Shown here one piece after another: positions 32,734 to 42,745 of a stretch of DNA of 51,339 nucleotides (position 1 is the first letter of the stretch; each line of letters starts with the position of its first letter). Below the pieces are notes generated by a model. That model was not told the DNA's origin and did not search any database. It saw nothing but the letters and a program-made list of their open reading frames with translations. The position numbers and the translations under genes were made by a program. Source of the DNA: Saprolegnia diclina VS20 (lineage: Eukaryota > Oomycota > Saprolegniomycetes > Saprolegniales > Saprolegniaceae); contig NW_008246069.1 in NCBI RefSeq assembly GCF_000281045.1, positions 1,105,627-1,156,965 of the forward strand, in the 5' to 3' direction.

Positions 32734-34063
32734 CGTTTGGCTATGTTGAGAGCCCAACTCGTCACATAAAAACAGCGCGTGCCCATGTGCAATGCTATTT
32801 ACAGCCGTCGACTCTTTTGCTGTGCTGCCCAAACGGTTGCAAGGAAGGAGACGCTGCACGCAAGGTTGTAGACAACTCTATCGGTGCGACCACTCGGCCT
32901 CTGTTTTGCGGCGATGTGCTCAACGCTTGTGGGCGGCGTGTTTCTCTACCAGTAGTATACAGTGCTTCTCCGATGACGTCAGGCTCGTCTGAACGACCAA
33001 CGACAATTTTTCCAATACAAAAAAACAGCCAAGGACTGGAGTGCCAAGCAACACGATGGAAACGATGGCGTCGGCAAGTATAGCAGGCGACAGTACGCTG
33101 TGTTGCGACGTCGGTCGGACGGTGGCGCACCGACCATTCGTTGGATTTTCGAGATTTGCAAAAGAAATTTGTACTAGGTGAGCGGGCATGGACACCAGCG
33201 GACACCGACAGATGGATGGGTGTATGCGCAGCAAAAATGCCATCCCGATGCCGCAGTGCATGCACTGGGGCGTCTTGCTGACCTCTTGACCTCGCCCGTG
33301 ACACTGAATGTGATTTTGATGGCAGTGGTCTGCCGTTGACGGCAACAGGGACAGAGCCTCGACATCCTATTTTGCGAAAGTGACGGAGACTCATGGCAGG
33401 TGCCTTTTATCAAGCGACTTGGTGGTGATGGCAAGCCTGTCGACTTGTGTCTTACTATAGCAGCGTCGCCATGCTATGACGTTAACGCTACTCGAATTCG
33501 TCACGATCCTCGTTTCCCGCCGTCAAACCTAAGCCTGGAGCGTCCGACTTTGTCGTTGCTCGTTACCACGTGGAGATGAAGAAAATGTTTCATGCGCTGC
33601 AGTCATAATGTCCTTTGTCAGTGCTAATGGACGGGCGAAATTTGACGAGCCAAAGGTTCCGTACTGGTACTGGTAGAAAATTCTGGGTGCAAGGGGCAAT
33701 AAGAAACTTCTTATTAGGAAACCACTTATTGCCCTTGCCCAAGAGGCGCCTCTGTACAAAACTCGGTCTTGCAGGTCCTCTCGGGCGCCTCGTACGACCA
33801 AGTCCGCAGGCGTTCGTACACCAGCCACGAGACGTCGCCGATCGCTCGAACAGCTCGATAGATCGTTCGCTGCCAGCGACGGTGGATTGCAGTGCCGTTT
33901 CTTACTGAAGCATACCACACAGGATGCACCTGCCGCACTCTGCGCGACCAGCAACGGTACAGTACTGCACGACGCTGGTGCTGTTCGCGAGGGTTTTCAA
34001 TGGGGACGAGAGAAGAGAGCTAGTAGTTGATGAATGAATGAATTGATGTTTTTTGTTGTTAAC
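32734..34063. other. Intergenic region with a short hairpin
   Basis: About 1.3 kb without a gene I can support. An imperfect inverted repeat lies at 33689-33703 and 33725-33738 (GCAAGGGGCAATAAG against CTTATTGCCCTTGC). Open frames on both strands have no recognisable domain. Confidence 0.5.
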
Positions 34064-35122
34064 TTAGAGAGTTGTGATCGTCTTGGGGTTGGCGCCTTCA
34101 AACGCAATGCGGTAGATGGCGACGAAGAGCGGAAAATCGTTGAGCGCGTGCGTCTTGTCGAGGATATGGAACACTTCCTTCGCCGTCCACGTGCCCTGGA
34201 GCTTCTGGCCGTTGAGCACCGTGTTCTCCAGCGTCTCCCACGTGACGCCTTGGTCCTTGACGAAGAGCTCGGCGCACTTGCGGTTGCGACCGCCAAAGCA
34301 CGTCGTAATGAGGTCGGCGACGCCGCAGCTCTCAAAGAACGTGTCTTCCTTGATGCCATCAAAGAAGCGGTAGCAAAACTTCTTCATCTCGATCAAGCCG
34401 AGACGAATGATGGCGGCCTTGGTGTTGCCACCGTACCCGAGACCGTCGCAAAAGCCTGCACCGAGCGCGACGACGTTCTTGAGCGCGCCGCAGAGCTCGA
34501 CGCCGTTCGGGTCCATCGCAATGTTGACGTGGAACGTCGGCGCGTGGAAGAGGTGCTGCAAGAGCGCACCTTCCTGGACGCCCGAGCAGCCGAGCGTCGA
34601 CTCGCAAAAGTCGCCGGCCGCGACTTCGTTGGCGACGTTGGCGCCCATGAGCACGGAGCAGTCAATGTTGAGCGCGTCGCGGATGATGTTGGAGACGAGG
34701 ACGACGCCGTTGTCGTTGAAGTCGATGCCCTTGATGAGCGAGACTGCGCAGCAGTCGGACTCGAGGCCCTGCTCCTTGATCTGCGGCAGCATGCGGCCGA
34801 GGAATTGGTGCGGCACGCAAAAGATGAGAATGTGCGCACCCTTGGTCGCCTCCTTGAGGTCCGGGACCGCGACGACGTTGGTCGGGAGCTTGTAGCCCGG
34901 GAGGTACTTGACGTTCTCGTGCTCCGTGTTGATGATTTCCGTGAGCTTGCGGTCGTTGACCATCTCCTCAAACACCCACATGTTGAGCGTGGGCTCAAAG
35001 AGCTGCGGGTTGGCCGTGATGTTGTCGCCGACGATGCGCGCGATGGCCGAGCCCCAGTTACCGGAGCCGACGAGCACGACCTTCTTGCGGTGCGTGTCCA
35101 AGTGGTACGTGTGGTGGGTCAT
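34064..35122 (-). CDS. GPD1: NAD-dependent glycerol-3-phosphate dehydrogenase
   Basis: A single exon of 352 residues. The Rossmann motif GSGNWGSAIA lies at about residue 20. HILIFCVPHQFL and VSLIKGIDF follow, where the Lys is catalytic. The C-terminal domain has GANVANEVAAGDFCE, LCGALKNVVALGAGFCDGLG, GGNTKAAIIRLGL and GVADLITTCFGGRNRK, all typical. Length fits the eukaryotic cytosolic form. The enzyme reduces dihydroxyacetone phosphate to glycerol-3-phosphate with NADH, feeding glycerolipid synthesis, osmolyte production and cytosolic redox balance. There is no targeting peptide if the ATG at 35122 is used. An in-frame start further up (near 35209) would add 29 residues of less typical sequence. 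CCAAT elements lie upstream. Confidence 0.97.
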   Translation of the reverse strand: MTHHTYHLDTHRKKVVLVGSGNWGSAIARIVGDNITANPQLFEPTLNMWVFEEMVNDRKLTEIINTEHENVKYLPGYKLPTNVVAVPDLKEATKGAHILIFCVPHQFLGRMLPQIKEQGLESDCCAVSLIKGIDFNDNGVVLVSNIIRDALNIDCSVLMGANVANEVAAGDFCESTLGCSGVQEGALLQHLFHAPTFHVNIAMDPNGVELCGALKNVVALGAGFCDGLGYGGNTKAAIIRLGLIEMKKFCYRFFDGIKEDTFFESCGVADLITTCFGGRNRKCAELFVKDQGVTWETLENTVLNGQKLQGTWTAKEVFHILDKTHALNDFPLFVAIYRIAFEGANPKTITTL

Positions 35123-35199
35123 CTTGGAAGACAAAGTGATACGAGCGCCAAAGGGCAATTTCGAGACTGGGGCGATCTCTATTTTTATTGATGCCGTGC

Positions 35200-35313
35200 C
35201 GTCGGCCAATCACGGACGCATCTCTCGAAATCCACTGACGGCCATAATCGTATGGGAAACGTGGCCAAATGACTCGGCTGCGGCATGTCCCAGTGCCATC
35301 GTCGGCCAATCAC
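35200..35313. promoter_or_regulatory. Two CCAAT elements in direct repeat upstream of GPD1
   Basis: The 14-mer CGTCGGCCAATCAC occurs at 35200 and again at 35300, exactly 100 bases apart. Further CCAAT-type pentamers occur near 35504 and 35530. They lie 80 to 410 bases upstream of the GPD1 start codon. Confidence 0.6.
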
Positions 35314-35638
35314 CGACGTGGAGAATCCAGTGTCGCGCGACATGTAGGGGGGCCGCCGAAGGTTCTTGTGGCGTCAACGACCTTGATGACGAAGCACATG
35401 CCACCGTCAAAACGAAGTGGACTGGGGAGTTGAGTGGCGCGCGCGGCTGACGTGGCTGCAGAGATGCACGCAGCGCCGTCCGCCTTTCCCTCATCCCGCG
35501 TTTTGATTGGCCGAGAAAACCTATTTCCACCAATCACAAGCCGAGCATCGAGTATCTTGCTGCACACAACGCGGTTGACCGCGACACAACGTGGAGCCTT
35601 GAGGTAGTAAAAACGGTCGACGTGTGTGCCTCCAGCGC

Positions 35639-35786
35639 CGTGTCGACAAGACATGACCCCGTCGCCCACGGACGAATGAACCGGTATAGCTTCGTTGCCC
35701 GCAAGTTCGAGCCTGGTGCAGCTCCGTTGGTAGCCGTGCACAGCCTTTGTGAACGGCTATAGAGCGAGTATAGAGCGTGCGTAGGA
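35639..35786. repeat. Left copy of a duplicated intergenic block
   Basis: Bases 35639-35673 match 36724-36758 at 33 of 35 positions, and 35772-35786 matches 36829-36843 at 14 of 15. The segments keep their order and lead to an ATG at 35832 and 36895 respectively, so this looks like a diverged tandem duplication of an upstream region. Confidence 0.7.
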
Positions 35787-35831
35787 CTGGCGTGGGTTGA
35801 AAGCTGAGTCGTAGGTAATTGCTCTGTCAAC

Positions 35832-36596
35832 ATGTACTCGCCCTCATTACAGAGCTACGACAATTTGAGTGTTATCACGTTGTCTGCGGTGGGCTCGTGC
35901 TTGGCAAGAGGCTACAATCTCCATCGGAAGGAAAAGCACATCGCTGGAAACGTCATCGCGTGGGCAAAGATCTCGAAAGACAACATGTCCAAGAAGCCGT
36001 CACATGCGCCTCCTCAATGTCAACGTCGACGTAACATACGCAGCCCATTGGACCCGTTCTTTGCAGCGCGCCAACGACTGCGCTGCGAGGCATCTCCCTC
36101 TGCAGCTCAATGAGGCGTGGGCCAGACCCGTGCGATCAAGATCGGCGGCCGCAACCAGAGCCGCGGACCAAAGCAGTTAATGCGCTGTTTCCAGGGCCAA
36201 GACCCGCGTCCCGAGCACGAGCACTGCAGCGAAGCCGCGAAACGCCCGCACAAGGACAAGGGCGGTGACACCGCCGCGGTGAGCGATGTAAATCCTAGCG
36301 TGCACGAAGAGCCGGGCGAGGACGCATGCCACTCGACAAAGTCCGTCAACTCGTACCACCTTGGGAAGAGAAAAACGCTGAATGACGCCAGCCAGTATGC
36401 GCCCACAAGGATTCAGTTTGGCGACTTTCGGCTGATCCCGATCGAAGGCAGCAGCTACACCCCACCGGCGATGATGCCACGTTCCCACTCTCAACAGCGT
36501 ATCTATTCGCCAAGGAATATCATACATGGCAATTTCGTACCCGTCGCGATCGACGACGTCTGTATACGAGCAAAATCACGTCGCAAGCCTGCGTAG
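35832..36596 (+). CDS. Possible hypothetical gene: two same-frame open stretches split by a TGA
   Basis: An ATG at 35832 opens 93 residues that end in TGA at 36111-36113. The same frame is then open again to TAG at 36594-36596 for about 160 residues. The second stretch has plausible coding character (TRIQFGDFRLIPIEGSSYTP, NFVPVAIDDVC) and many Arg, Lys and His. No intron of usual size removes the TGA. It may be a decayed gene, a stop that arose by mutation, or chance. No domain is recognised. Confidence 0.25.
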
Positions 36597-36723
36597 GAAG
36601 CCTCGAAAAAAGAGCACCCAAGATCCACTGCGGTCCATGATGCAAAGCCATCATCAAGCCAATCGACTCGCCCCTTTGCTTATATCGAGCAAAAGAGGCT
36701 GGTGGAGCGTTTGTGCTCAACAG

Positions 36724-36843
36724 CGTGTCGACAAGACATGACCCTGTCGCCCACCGACAAACTACCTAACGTTAGTATGGTTACCCTAAGCTCCGTTTGT
36801 ATTAGATGGGCTTTCATACATGGCAATAGAGCCTGCGTAGGAT
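36724..36843. repeat. Right copy of the duplicated intergenic block
   Basis: Second copy of the block at 35639-35786, 1,085 bases further on. A 13-base stretch (TCATACATGGCAA) is also shared between 36521 and 36813. The short frame that follows from 36895 runs into the 3' end of the next gene and is probably not functional. Confidence 0.65.
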
Positions 36844-36952
36844 ATAAATTGGTTGTAGGTGAGAGCCGTAAGAGCTACTGTAGCTCTATCAACAATGACG
36901 TGCCTCCTACCGAACGACTCGAGTCTGACGTGTTTTGAATGTTTAGGCAGCA

Positions 36953-39900
36953 TTAATGCAGCATGAGCGATTCTACGAAAACAATGAGCGTCGCGACAGG
37001 AGCGATGCACACATACCCTCTTGGACTAGCGCAATGATCTGTTCTTTGAACGGTTTGTGTCGACTGAGCTTTTCGAGGACGATCTTGGCGGCCTTCTTTT
37101 GGGGTACGGTGCCTTCGCAGTAGAGGTTGACAATAGGTCCAATCGCATCCTTCATCTTGACAAGGAGGTCTGTTGCGGCGAGCGCCGTGAGTACGATGCA
37201 AGCTGCAGTTTTTTGGCTATCGTTGCCGACACCGAGAATCGCGAGGCAAGGACCTAACTCAACAAACAATGAACATCAGCTTGGAGATAGGGCGTGCGGA
37301 CCGAGAAGCCCGGCCTTGGCCAACGGAATCTGATACTCGGCGTGGGGCGCAAGCTTGCTGAGCGCGCTGAGCGTTTGCTGGCGCACAAACTAGTTGACGA
37401 CAAATACTGTTAGAGAACGCGCTGCACTCGATAGGCAGACCTTGCGCCCGCGCACGACGTAGTTGAGTAGCGTCGGAATCCCATTCTCCTTGACGAGCCG
37501 GCTGCGGTTCTCCGCGCACTCCATGAGCCAGTTGAGCGCGGCGGCGCTAGTGTCTATCATCCTGCTTCAGCAAACCGTGGTATCATCACAAATTTGCGCA
37601 CCGCGCTGGGAGTGGGTGCCCGCCTTTAATAGACTAAGAAACGCAACAATACCGCCTTCCGAACCAATTTCGCGCTGGTTGTCTTCCGTGCCCGAGAGAT
37701 ACCGCAAAACGAGCGCCGCCTTGTCGCGCACGGTCTCGTGCGTCGCTGTCGTTGTGAGCTTGCGCATGCAGATCGGAATTGCGCTCTCTTCGACAAGCAG
37801 CGGCTGGTACTCGCGGTTGAGCGAAATCGCGCAGAGGGCAGCCCCCGCTTCGTACTACTCAACGCAATGTAAAATTGGAAATCCAGTGGCATCTACTTGT
37901 TGCAGCATGGTGCCGGTGCCGAGGATCTTGAGCAGCGCAGCGATCGTTTGCTTGAAGCTGTCGCTTTTATCAAAGACCTTGATGCCGCCAACAACAAAGA
38001 GGTTGCGAATGAGCCCGGCCATGTGCTCCTTGGTGAAGCCTTCGCCAACCTAGTGAAACGATACGTCGATGGCAACGCCAACGCGTACTACCGTGAGGTA
38101 GGCCGTAAACGACGTGAGGAGCGACATGTCTTGAATCGCGAGCAAGATCTTGCGGCGAAGCACGCCGCTGCTGCGGGCGAGGATCTTCATCAATAGAATG
38201 GCGAGCTCGGCCTCCCGCGGCACCTCTACTCGCTCAATGGGTCGACACACTTGAGGACACTATGGTACCTTCGTCCGACTGGTCGAGCTTGACAAAATGC
38301 ACCATGACTGGCAAAATGCCTTTGGCGAGCATCTTGTCGGCGTAGACCGGCGACGCCATGGCGAGGCCAATGAGGCGCTTGAGCACGCGCTCGCTCACGT
38401 CCCACGGCTGCTGGTCCTGCTTGAGCCGCGTCATGAGCGGGCTTACGGCCATGTTCTCAATCGAATTCGGGTCCCCCGTGGGTTTGTATGGGAGTTTTTG
38501 GAGCTCGAGGATCTTCTCTGTGAGCTCGTCGCACGCATCGTCATAGTACTCGTCGTGTGTAAAGTCCATGCACTCTTGGTCCCCAATGATGATGCGAAAC
38601 TCGCCCGAGAGACAGTCCTACACGCGATGATGATTGCGTGATGCGAACGCCGTGTCGGTACGTAGCGCTTCATTTCGTCTTCGAGCACAATGAACACCAT
38701 CCGCTGGACCGTCTTGGTGAAAAGCGCGAGTGAAAACTCATACTGACAGCTCTCGAGCTGCCCGTCGCTGTTGACGAGGTTCATATAATGCCGCGTGACA
38801 AAGACGACGACGACCGACGCGTGACCAAGGCCTTGCTGGATGAGTGCATTGTCGGTGGCGCTCTTGTCGGCGTCGTACCACACAACAATGCCGCTACGTC
38901 CATGATACGGTACATGTAGGGAGACAGAACAGAACGCACTTGGCCGTCAAGAGCTTGTGGGCGCGCGCAATGCGCTCCCGCACGATGCGACTCGCGCTGT
39001 CTTTGCCCACGGCGTACGAAAAGTATGCGTCGTAGTGGTCGAGGTTCGGGTCGAACGCCGCGCTTGGCGCACTCACAATGTCATCAAAGTGGTCGCGCAC
39101 CATGCTCTGGATCGACATGACAGGCCGAAGACCCCGTGTTGCGACCGTTGTCGCCTTCATGGTCGGATGCACAATATCGTCGTCGTCCCCGTCGTCATGG
39201 TCCTGCAATGTGTCCATGAGGTGATCAAGGACAGCATCGTACAGGTGGCTTTGCTGTCGGGTGACCGTCTTGTGTCTACGTGTACATGCATGAGTAGGAG
39301 GATGGAGTTTCGTCGGGCTTTGGTCGTTGTGCGCACCAGGACGGCATTGTGTGAATGGCTATCAAACGAGTTGCGCCGACTGGACGAGCCTCGACGGACC
39401 TACAGTAGCAGATATGTTGTCACAGATGCGCATCGTCGTTGCCTACTGCCGAGTCAAAGGCCGATGGGTACGGTATGTCAAACTTGGCGGTGGCCACCCT
39501 GGGCGTCCCCTCGGCCTCGCGCGGCGTGGGGGCACGGCTTCGACTTGGTAGCTACGGGAGAGATCTGTGTTTAGAGTCGAGTTGTGGGCGACGGTACAGT
39601 TGGTCGAGGCGATGCAACGTTGGGTGCTGCATCAGCCTCGGTCGAGCCTGGTAGCGACGATGTGGGCCACGGTGCTTTTACGTCGGTGGTCGTGTGTGGT
39701 GGCTCTGTCGCTATCGGAGACGTCTCCGTGTCGAGCGGCGCCACTTGGCATGCGCGCTGCCCGCCAAAGCTGGATATCGTGTCGGCGGGTCGCGCCACCA
39801 TGTTTTCGTCGGCTCGGGGCGGAAGCTCGGGCGTGTGAGCCAACGGCGGCAGCGTTTTGGCGGGCGAGATCGGTGCGTTGTTTTCATGCGGCTCTATCGC

Positions 39901-40356
39901 CGTCACGAGCGTCTCGCAGGATACCGCGTGAAGCAGCGGCGCGCACTCGATGCTCGCAAGCACCATTTGCTGCACGGCGGCGCGCGCGTCCTCGGCGGCT
40001 TGCGTCGTCACGTCGTCTCGACCGACCGACCGACGCTTGGGCTTGGCAAGGGTGCGTACGGTGTGGCTACTCGTACTACTACCACTCGGCGTCGTAGCCG
40101 GTGCCTTGAGCTGCTTGAGATGATAGAGCATCATCGTCACGTGGCTTGGGTCCTTGACGTGGCAAGCGCTCATGAGGTCCGCTTCCGAGAGCGCCACGAG
40201 ACGCGTGCTGTCAATGTCCTGGGCGAGAAGCATGTCACTGTACGGAACAAACTCGGGCCCGAGGTCCCTCACAAAGGTCGCGAGCTCGGCGGATGTGAGC
40301 TTCTGCACGGGTCCGTCCTGCGTTGAGAGCGCCGACCGAGAGCTCGTTGTGCCCAT
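36953..40356 (-). CDS. SAM-TIR-armadillo protein (SARM1-like domain set, different order)
   Basis: Predicted exons are 40356-39598, 39551-39447, 39399-39337, 39268-38940, 38893-38662, 38617-38269, 38225-38092, 38049-37897, 37854-37602, 37553-37441, 37389-37302, 37253-37017 and 36972-36953. All twelve joins are phase-consistent and give 944 residues. The N-terminus MGTTSSR fits N-myristoylation. Residues 20-83 are a SAM domain. Residues about 90-380 are a disordered linker with RRxS sites. Residues about 386-535 are a TIR domain (YDAYFSY, GIVVWYDADK, SVVVVFVTRHYM, CQYEFSLAL). Residues about 560-940 are armadillo repeats (AGAALCAISLN, RDKAALVLRYLSG, TAACIVLTALA). TIR enzymes cleave NAD or act as adaptors; SAM and armadillo parts control oligomer state (knowledge of SARM1). 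Weakest joins: exon 3 to 4 (acceptor 39269) and the GTCCGC donor at 37301. Alternative: separate SAM gene (to 39571) and TIR-ARM gene. Confidence 0.75.
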
Positions 40357-40636
40357 CGCAATGCAAAGCAGATGACTCTGATGATGGCACGACGTAGTAT
40401 TTATAGGACGCGGAGATTGCTGTTCTCTGGCATCCCTCCCTCCCCTCGTAACTACTCGACGGACTCCCATATAGGCTGAAAGAGCAGCCTAGCTTCAAGC
40501 CATTGCGTGTTCTGGACGCTGACGAGGTCGTCTAACTCACGACTTGGTGAGTCGGGACTCGGTTTGAGCCAGTTTGAACCAGTGACAGAAGACTCGCAAT
40601 GAAAGGCCAAGTCATGCTCGAGTTTTGCATACATAG

Positions 40637-40831
40637 ATGAAGACGATCTCGCTCTCGATCTACGCGGTGGCCGCTGTGACGTCGGCCATTGCTGTCGCAA
40701 ACGCCGTCCAGCCCTTCACCCACGTCGCAGCCGGAATCGAGAGGTTCCACACACCCTATACACACAAAAATCGTTGTGAGCACATTTCCACTAGGCGTCA
40801 GGAGGTCGCTACCATGTTCATTTCAAAGTAG
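40637..40831 (+). CDS. Possible small secreted peptide (64 residues)
   Basis: The ATG at 40637 starts a textbook signal peptide: MKT, a hydrophobic core (LSIYAVAAVTSAIAV) and a small-residue cleavage site after ANA. About 40 polar residues follow with only one Cys. The frame ends at 40831 and overlaps the 3' end of the threonine aldolase gene on the other strand by 34 bases. It may be a genuine small secreted protein, the first exon of one, or the remnant of a lost effector-like gene. No RxLR motif is visible. Confidence 0.35.
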   Translation: MKTISLSIYAVAAVTSAIAVANAVQPFTHVAAGIERFHTPYTHKNRCEHISTRRQEVATMFISK

Positions 40832-41929
40832 TAGCGATTGGCGACGACGACGCCGGCGCCGGTGCGGAACGGGCGCGCCATGACAAAGCAGCGGACACCG
40901 CTCGCCGCTTCGGCCATCTCTTGCGCGCGCTTGATGTCGTCCAATTGGCCAAACAAGTGCACGTGCACGAGCGGGACTTCGGGCACGGGCGGGTCAAACA
41001 CGACAACGCTCGATGGGACAGCCGCCGAGACGGCGGCAACGACGGTCTGCAACTGCAGCCGACGCGCGGCAAACACGGATGCTGGAAACGCGCGGAACCC
41101 GGCCCACGACGACGCAGCGTACGGCAGCTGCGAGTAGAGGTTGCCACCAAAGCGCCGAAGCCACACCTTGGACGCGTCGATAAAGTCGCTCGAGCCAAGG
41201 AGCATGGCGCCCGTGATGGCGCCGAGACCCTTGTAGAATGAGACGTACACCGAGTCAAAGAGCGCCGTCACGTCGTGGAGCGAGTGGCCGTGGGCGGCGT
41301 AGTTGGCTTCCGCTATCGCACACATTGTATAATCAACATCGAATCGTTGTGATGGCCCAACCTTCCCAAAGCCGCGCGCCGTCCATGTGCAGTGCGATGC
41401 CCTTGGCGCGCACGGCCTCCGAGATGCGAACAAGGTCGTCAAACGCAATGCATTTGCCGCCAATCTCGCGCTCTGGCAGCTCGAGGAAGAGAACGGCGGG
41501 CAGGTCGTCGCTCTCAAGAATGATCTTGACGTCGTCAAACGTAGCGGCAGCTTGCACGTCAGCAGCACTCGCAGGCAGCACGCGCGCGTCGAGATGGAGC
41601 ACGTGCTTGTACGCGTCATGCTCGTGCAGGAACAAGTGCGAGTTGTACCGAGCAGCGAACGAGCTGCGACCGGACGTTTCTTCGTAGACCTTGAGCGCAA
41701 TGTTTTGGGCCATGACACCCGACGGTACAAAGAGGGCGCGGTCGAAACCCAAGCGCGTCGCCACTTCGGCTTGGAAGCGCTGCAGCCACGACGCCTCGTT
41801 GGCATAGTCGCCGTACATGTCAAACGCCTGGATGCCCAAGGTGGCGCAGTCGGCGCGGAGCTGGTCCGAAGCGGCGTCGGGCGTCCGCGGGTCGTGCGAC
41901 CAGCGCAAGTCGATCAAGTTGGGCGCCAT
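40798..41929 (-). CDS. Threonine aldolase-type PLP enzyme
   Basis: Exons 41929-41362 and 41312-40798 give 360 residues; the intron is 49 nt (GTTGGG..GATAG). It is a fold-type I PLP enzyme of the beta-eliminating lyase / threonine aldolase family. Visible family parts are ALFVPSGVMAQNIALKV, HEHDAYKHVLHLDARVLPA, the DGARLWEA block formed by splicing (its Asp contacts the PLP ring) and SVYVSFYKGLGAITGAML, with the PLP-binding Lys at about residue 213. It would split L-threonine or allo-threonine to glycine and acetaldehyde. The start at 41929 gives a normal soluble N-terminus with no targeting peptide; an upstream in-frame extension lacks family features. Confidence 0.92.
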
Positions 41930-42745
41930 CGTATTCGCTCTTCGATTCCGAGTCAGTGGGGAAGATATGATGGACGCATGCCATGCATTCGAGAACCTAC
42001 ACTCTTTCATCAGCTACAAACCCAACACCAAAACCTACATTCCGATAACGACTTCGAACTTCGCTTCTCCATACTTTCAGCAAGATACGCAAAGGCGATG
42101 GTGCGCGTTATCAGCGCGTTCGTCGGCCGCCAGCAATCATCATGCTTGCTGTGTCTGTTCCTTCGCCTTCGATCCCGTTCGCTGCGGCTTTTCTTTCGCT
42201 TGGAACGACCCTATTGTCTCTGCTACCAAACGCGGCGCACACGGGAACCTAGGGTAAGTACCTTGATGGAAACCGTCAAGATAGACATCGTGTTTAAAAC
42301 ACGACAATTGTGTCCTGTTTGAAACAATAAGATCGATGGTCTCTTATCTCGCCTGCAGTCTCGCCTGCGTGTGACGCGCCGTCGCATCAATGCGTTGCAC
42401 TGCCGTGTGCGCAATTGCACTCTCGGTACCGACGTGTGTACCCGTAGACCGCCAAGCTCACAAAAGATCCTCACTGTCGTCGTCATGATGGAGCCGGACG
42501 CGATGACGCGAGCGCGTCGCACCAATCAGACGCGCGTAGACCAGCGTATCGCGATTGTGATTGGTGCGACGCTCTCATTGGCCCAAAGCCGATCCAAAGT
42601 GTCGCTTCGCCTCGGAGGGCTCGGGGTCAAAGAAATCGAAGCTCTGCATATACAAAACACAAGGTAATACAATACCGACGTCCGAAGGGTCGTCGACGCG
42701 GATATTTTTCCGCGGCCCATCCTGCGATTTGAAGGTCCCCGGAGC
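41930..42745. other. Divergent intergenic region
   Basis: About 816 bases between the divergent threonine aldolase and Tudor/armadillo genes. It contains a CCAAT inverted repeat (42514-42572) and another ATTGG near 42577. No other gene is supported. Confidence 0.5.
42514..42572. promoter_or_regulatory. CCAAT-centred inverted repeat in divergent promoter
   Basis: GCGTCGCACCAATCA at 42514-42528 is followed after 29 bases by its exact reverse complement at 42558-42572. Each arm carries one CCAAT box in opposite orientation. It lies about 175 bases before the start codon of the giant Tudor gene and about 585 bases from that of the aldolase. Confidence 0.75.

Noticed and set aside
39571-40356. 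SAM domain as an independent short gene
   Set aside because: Possible, but a 46-nt intron with a branch-like CTAAAC and further phase-matched exons leads into the TIR frame, so a fused gene is preferred.
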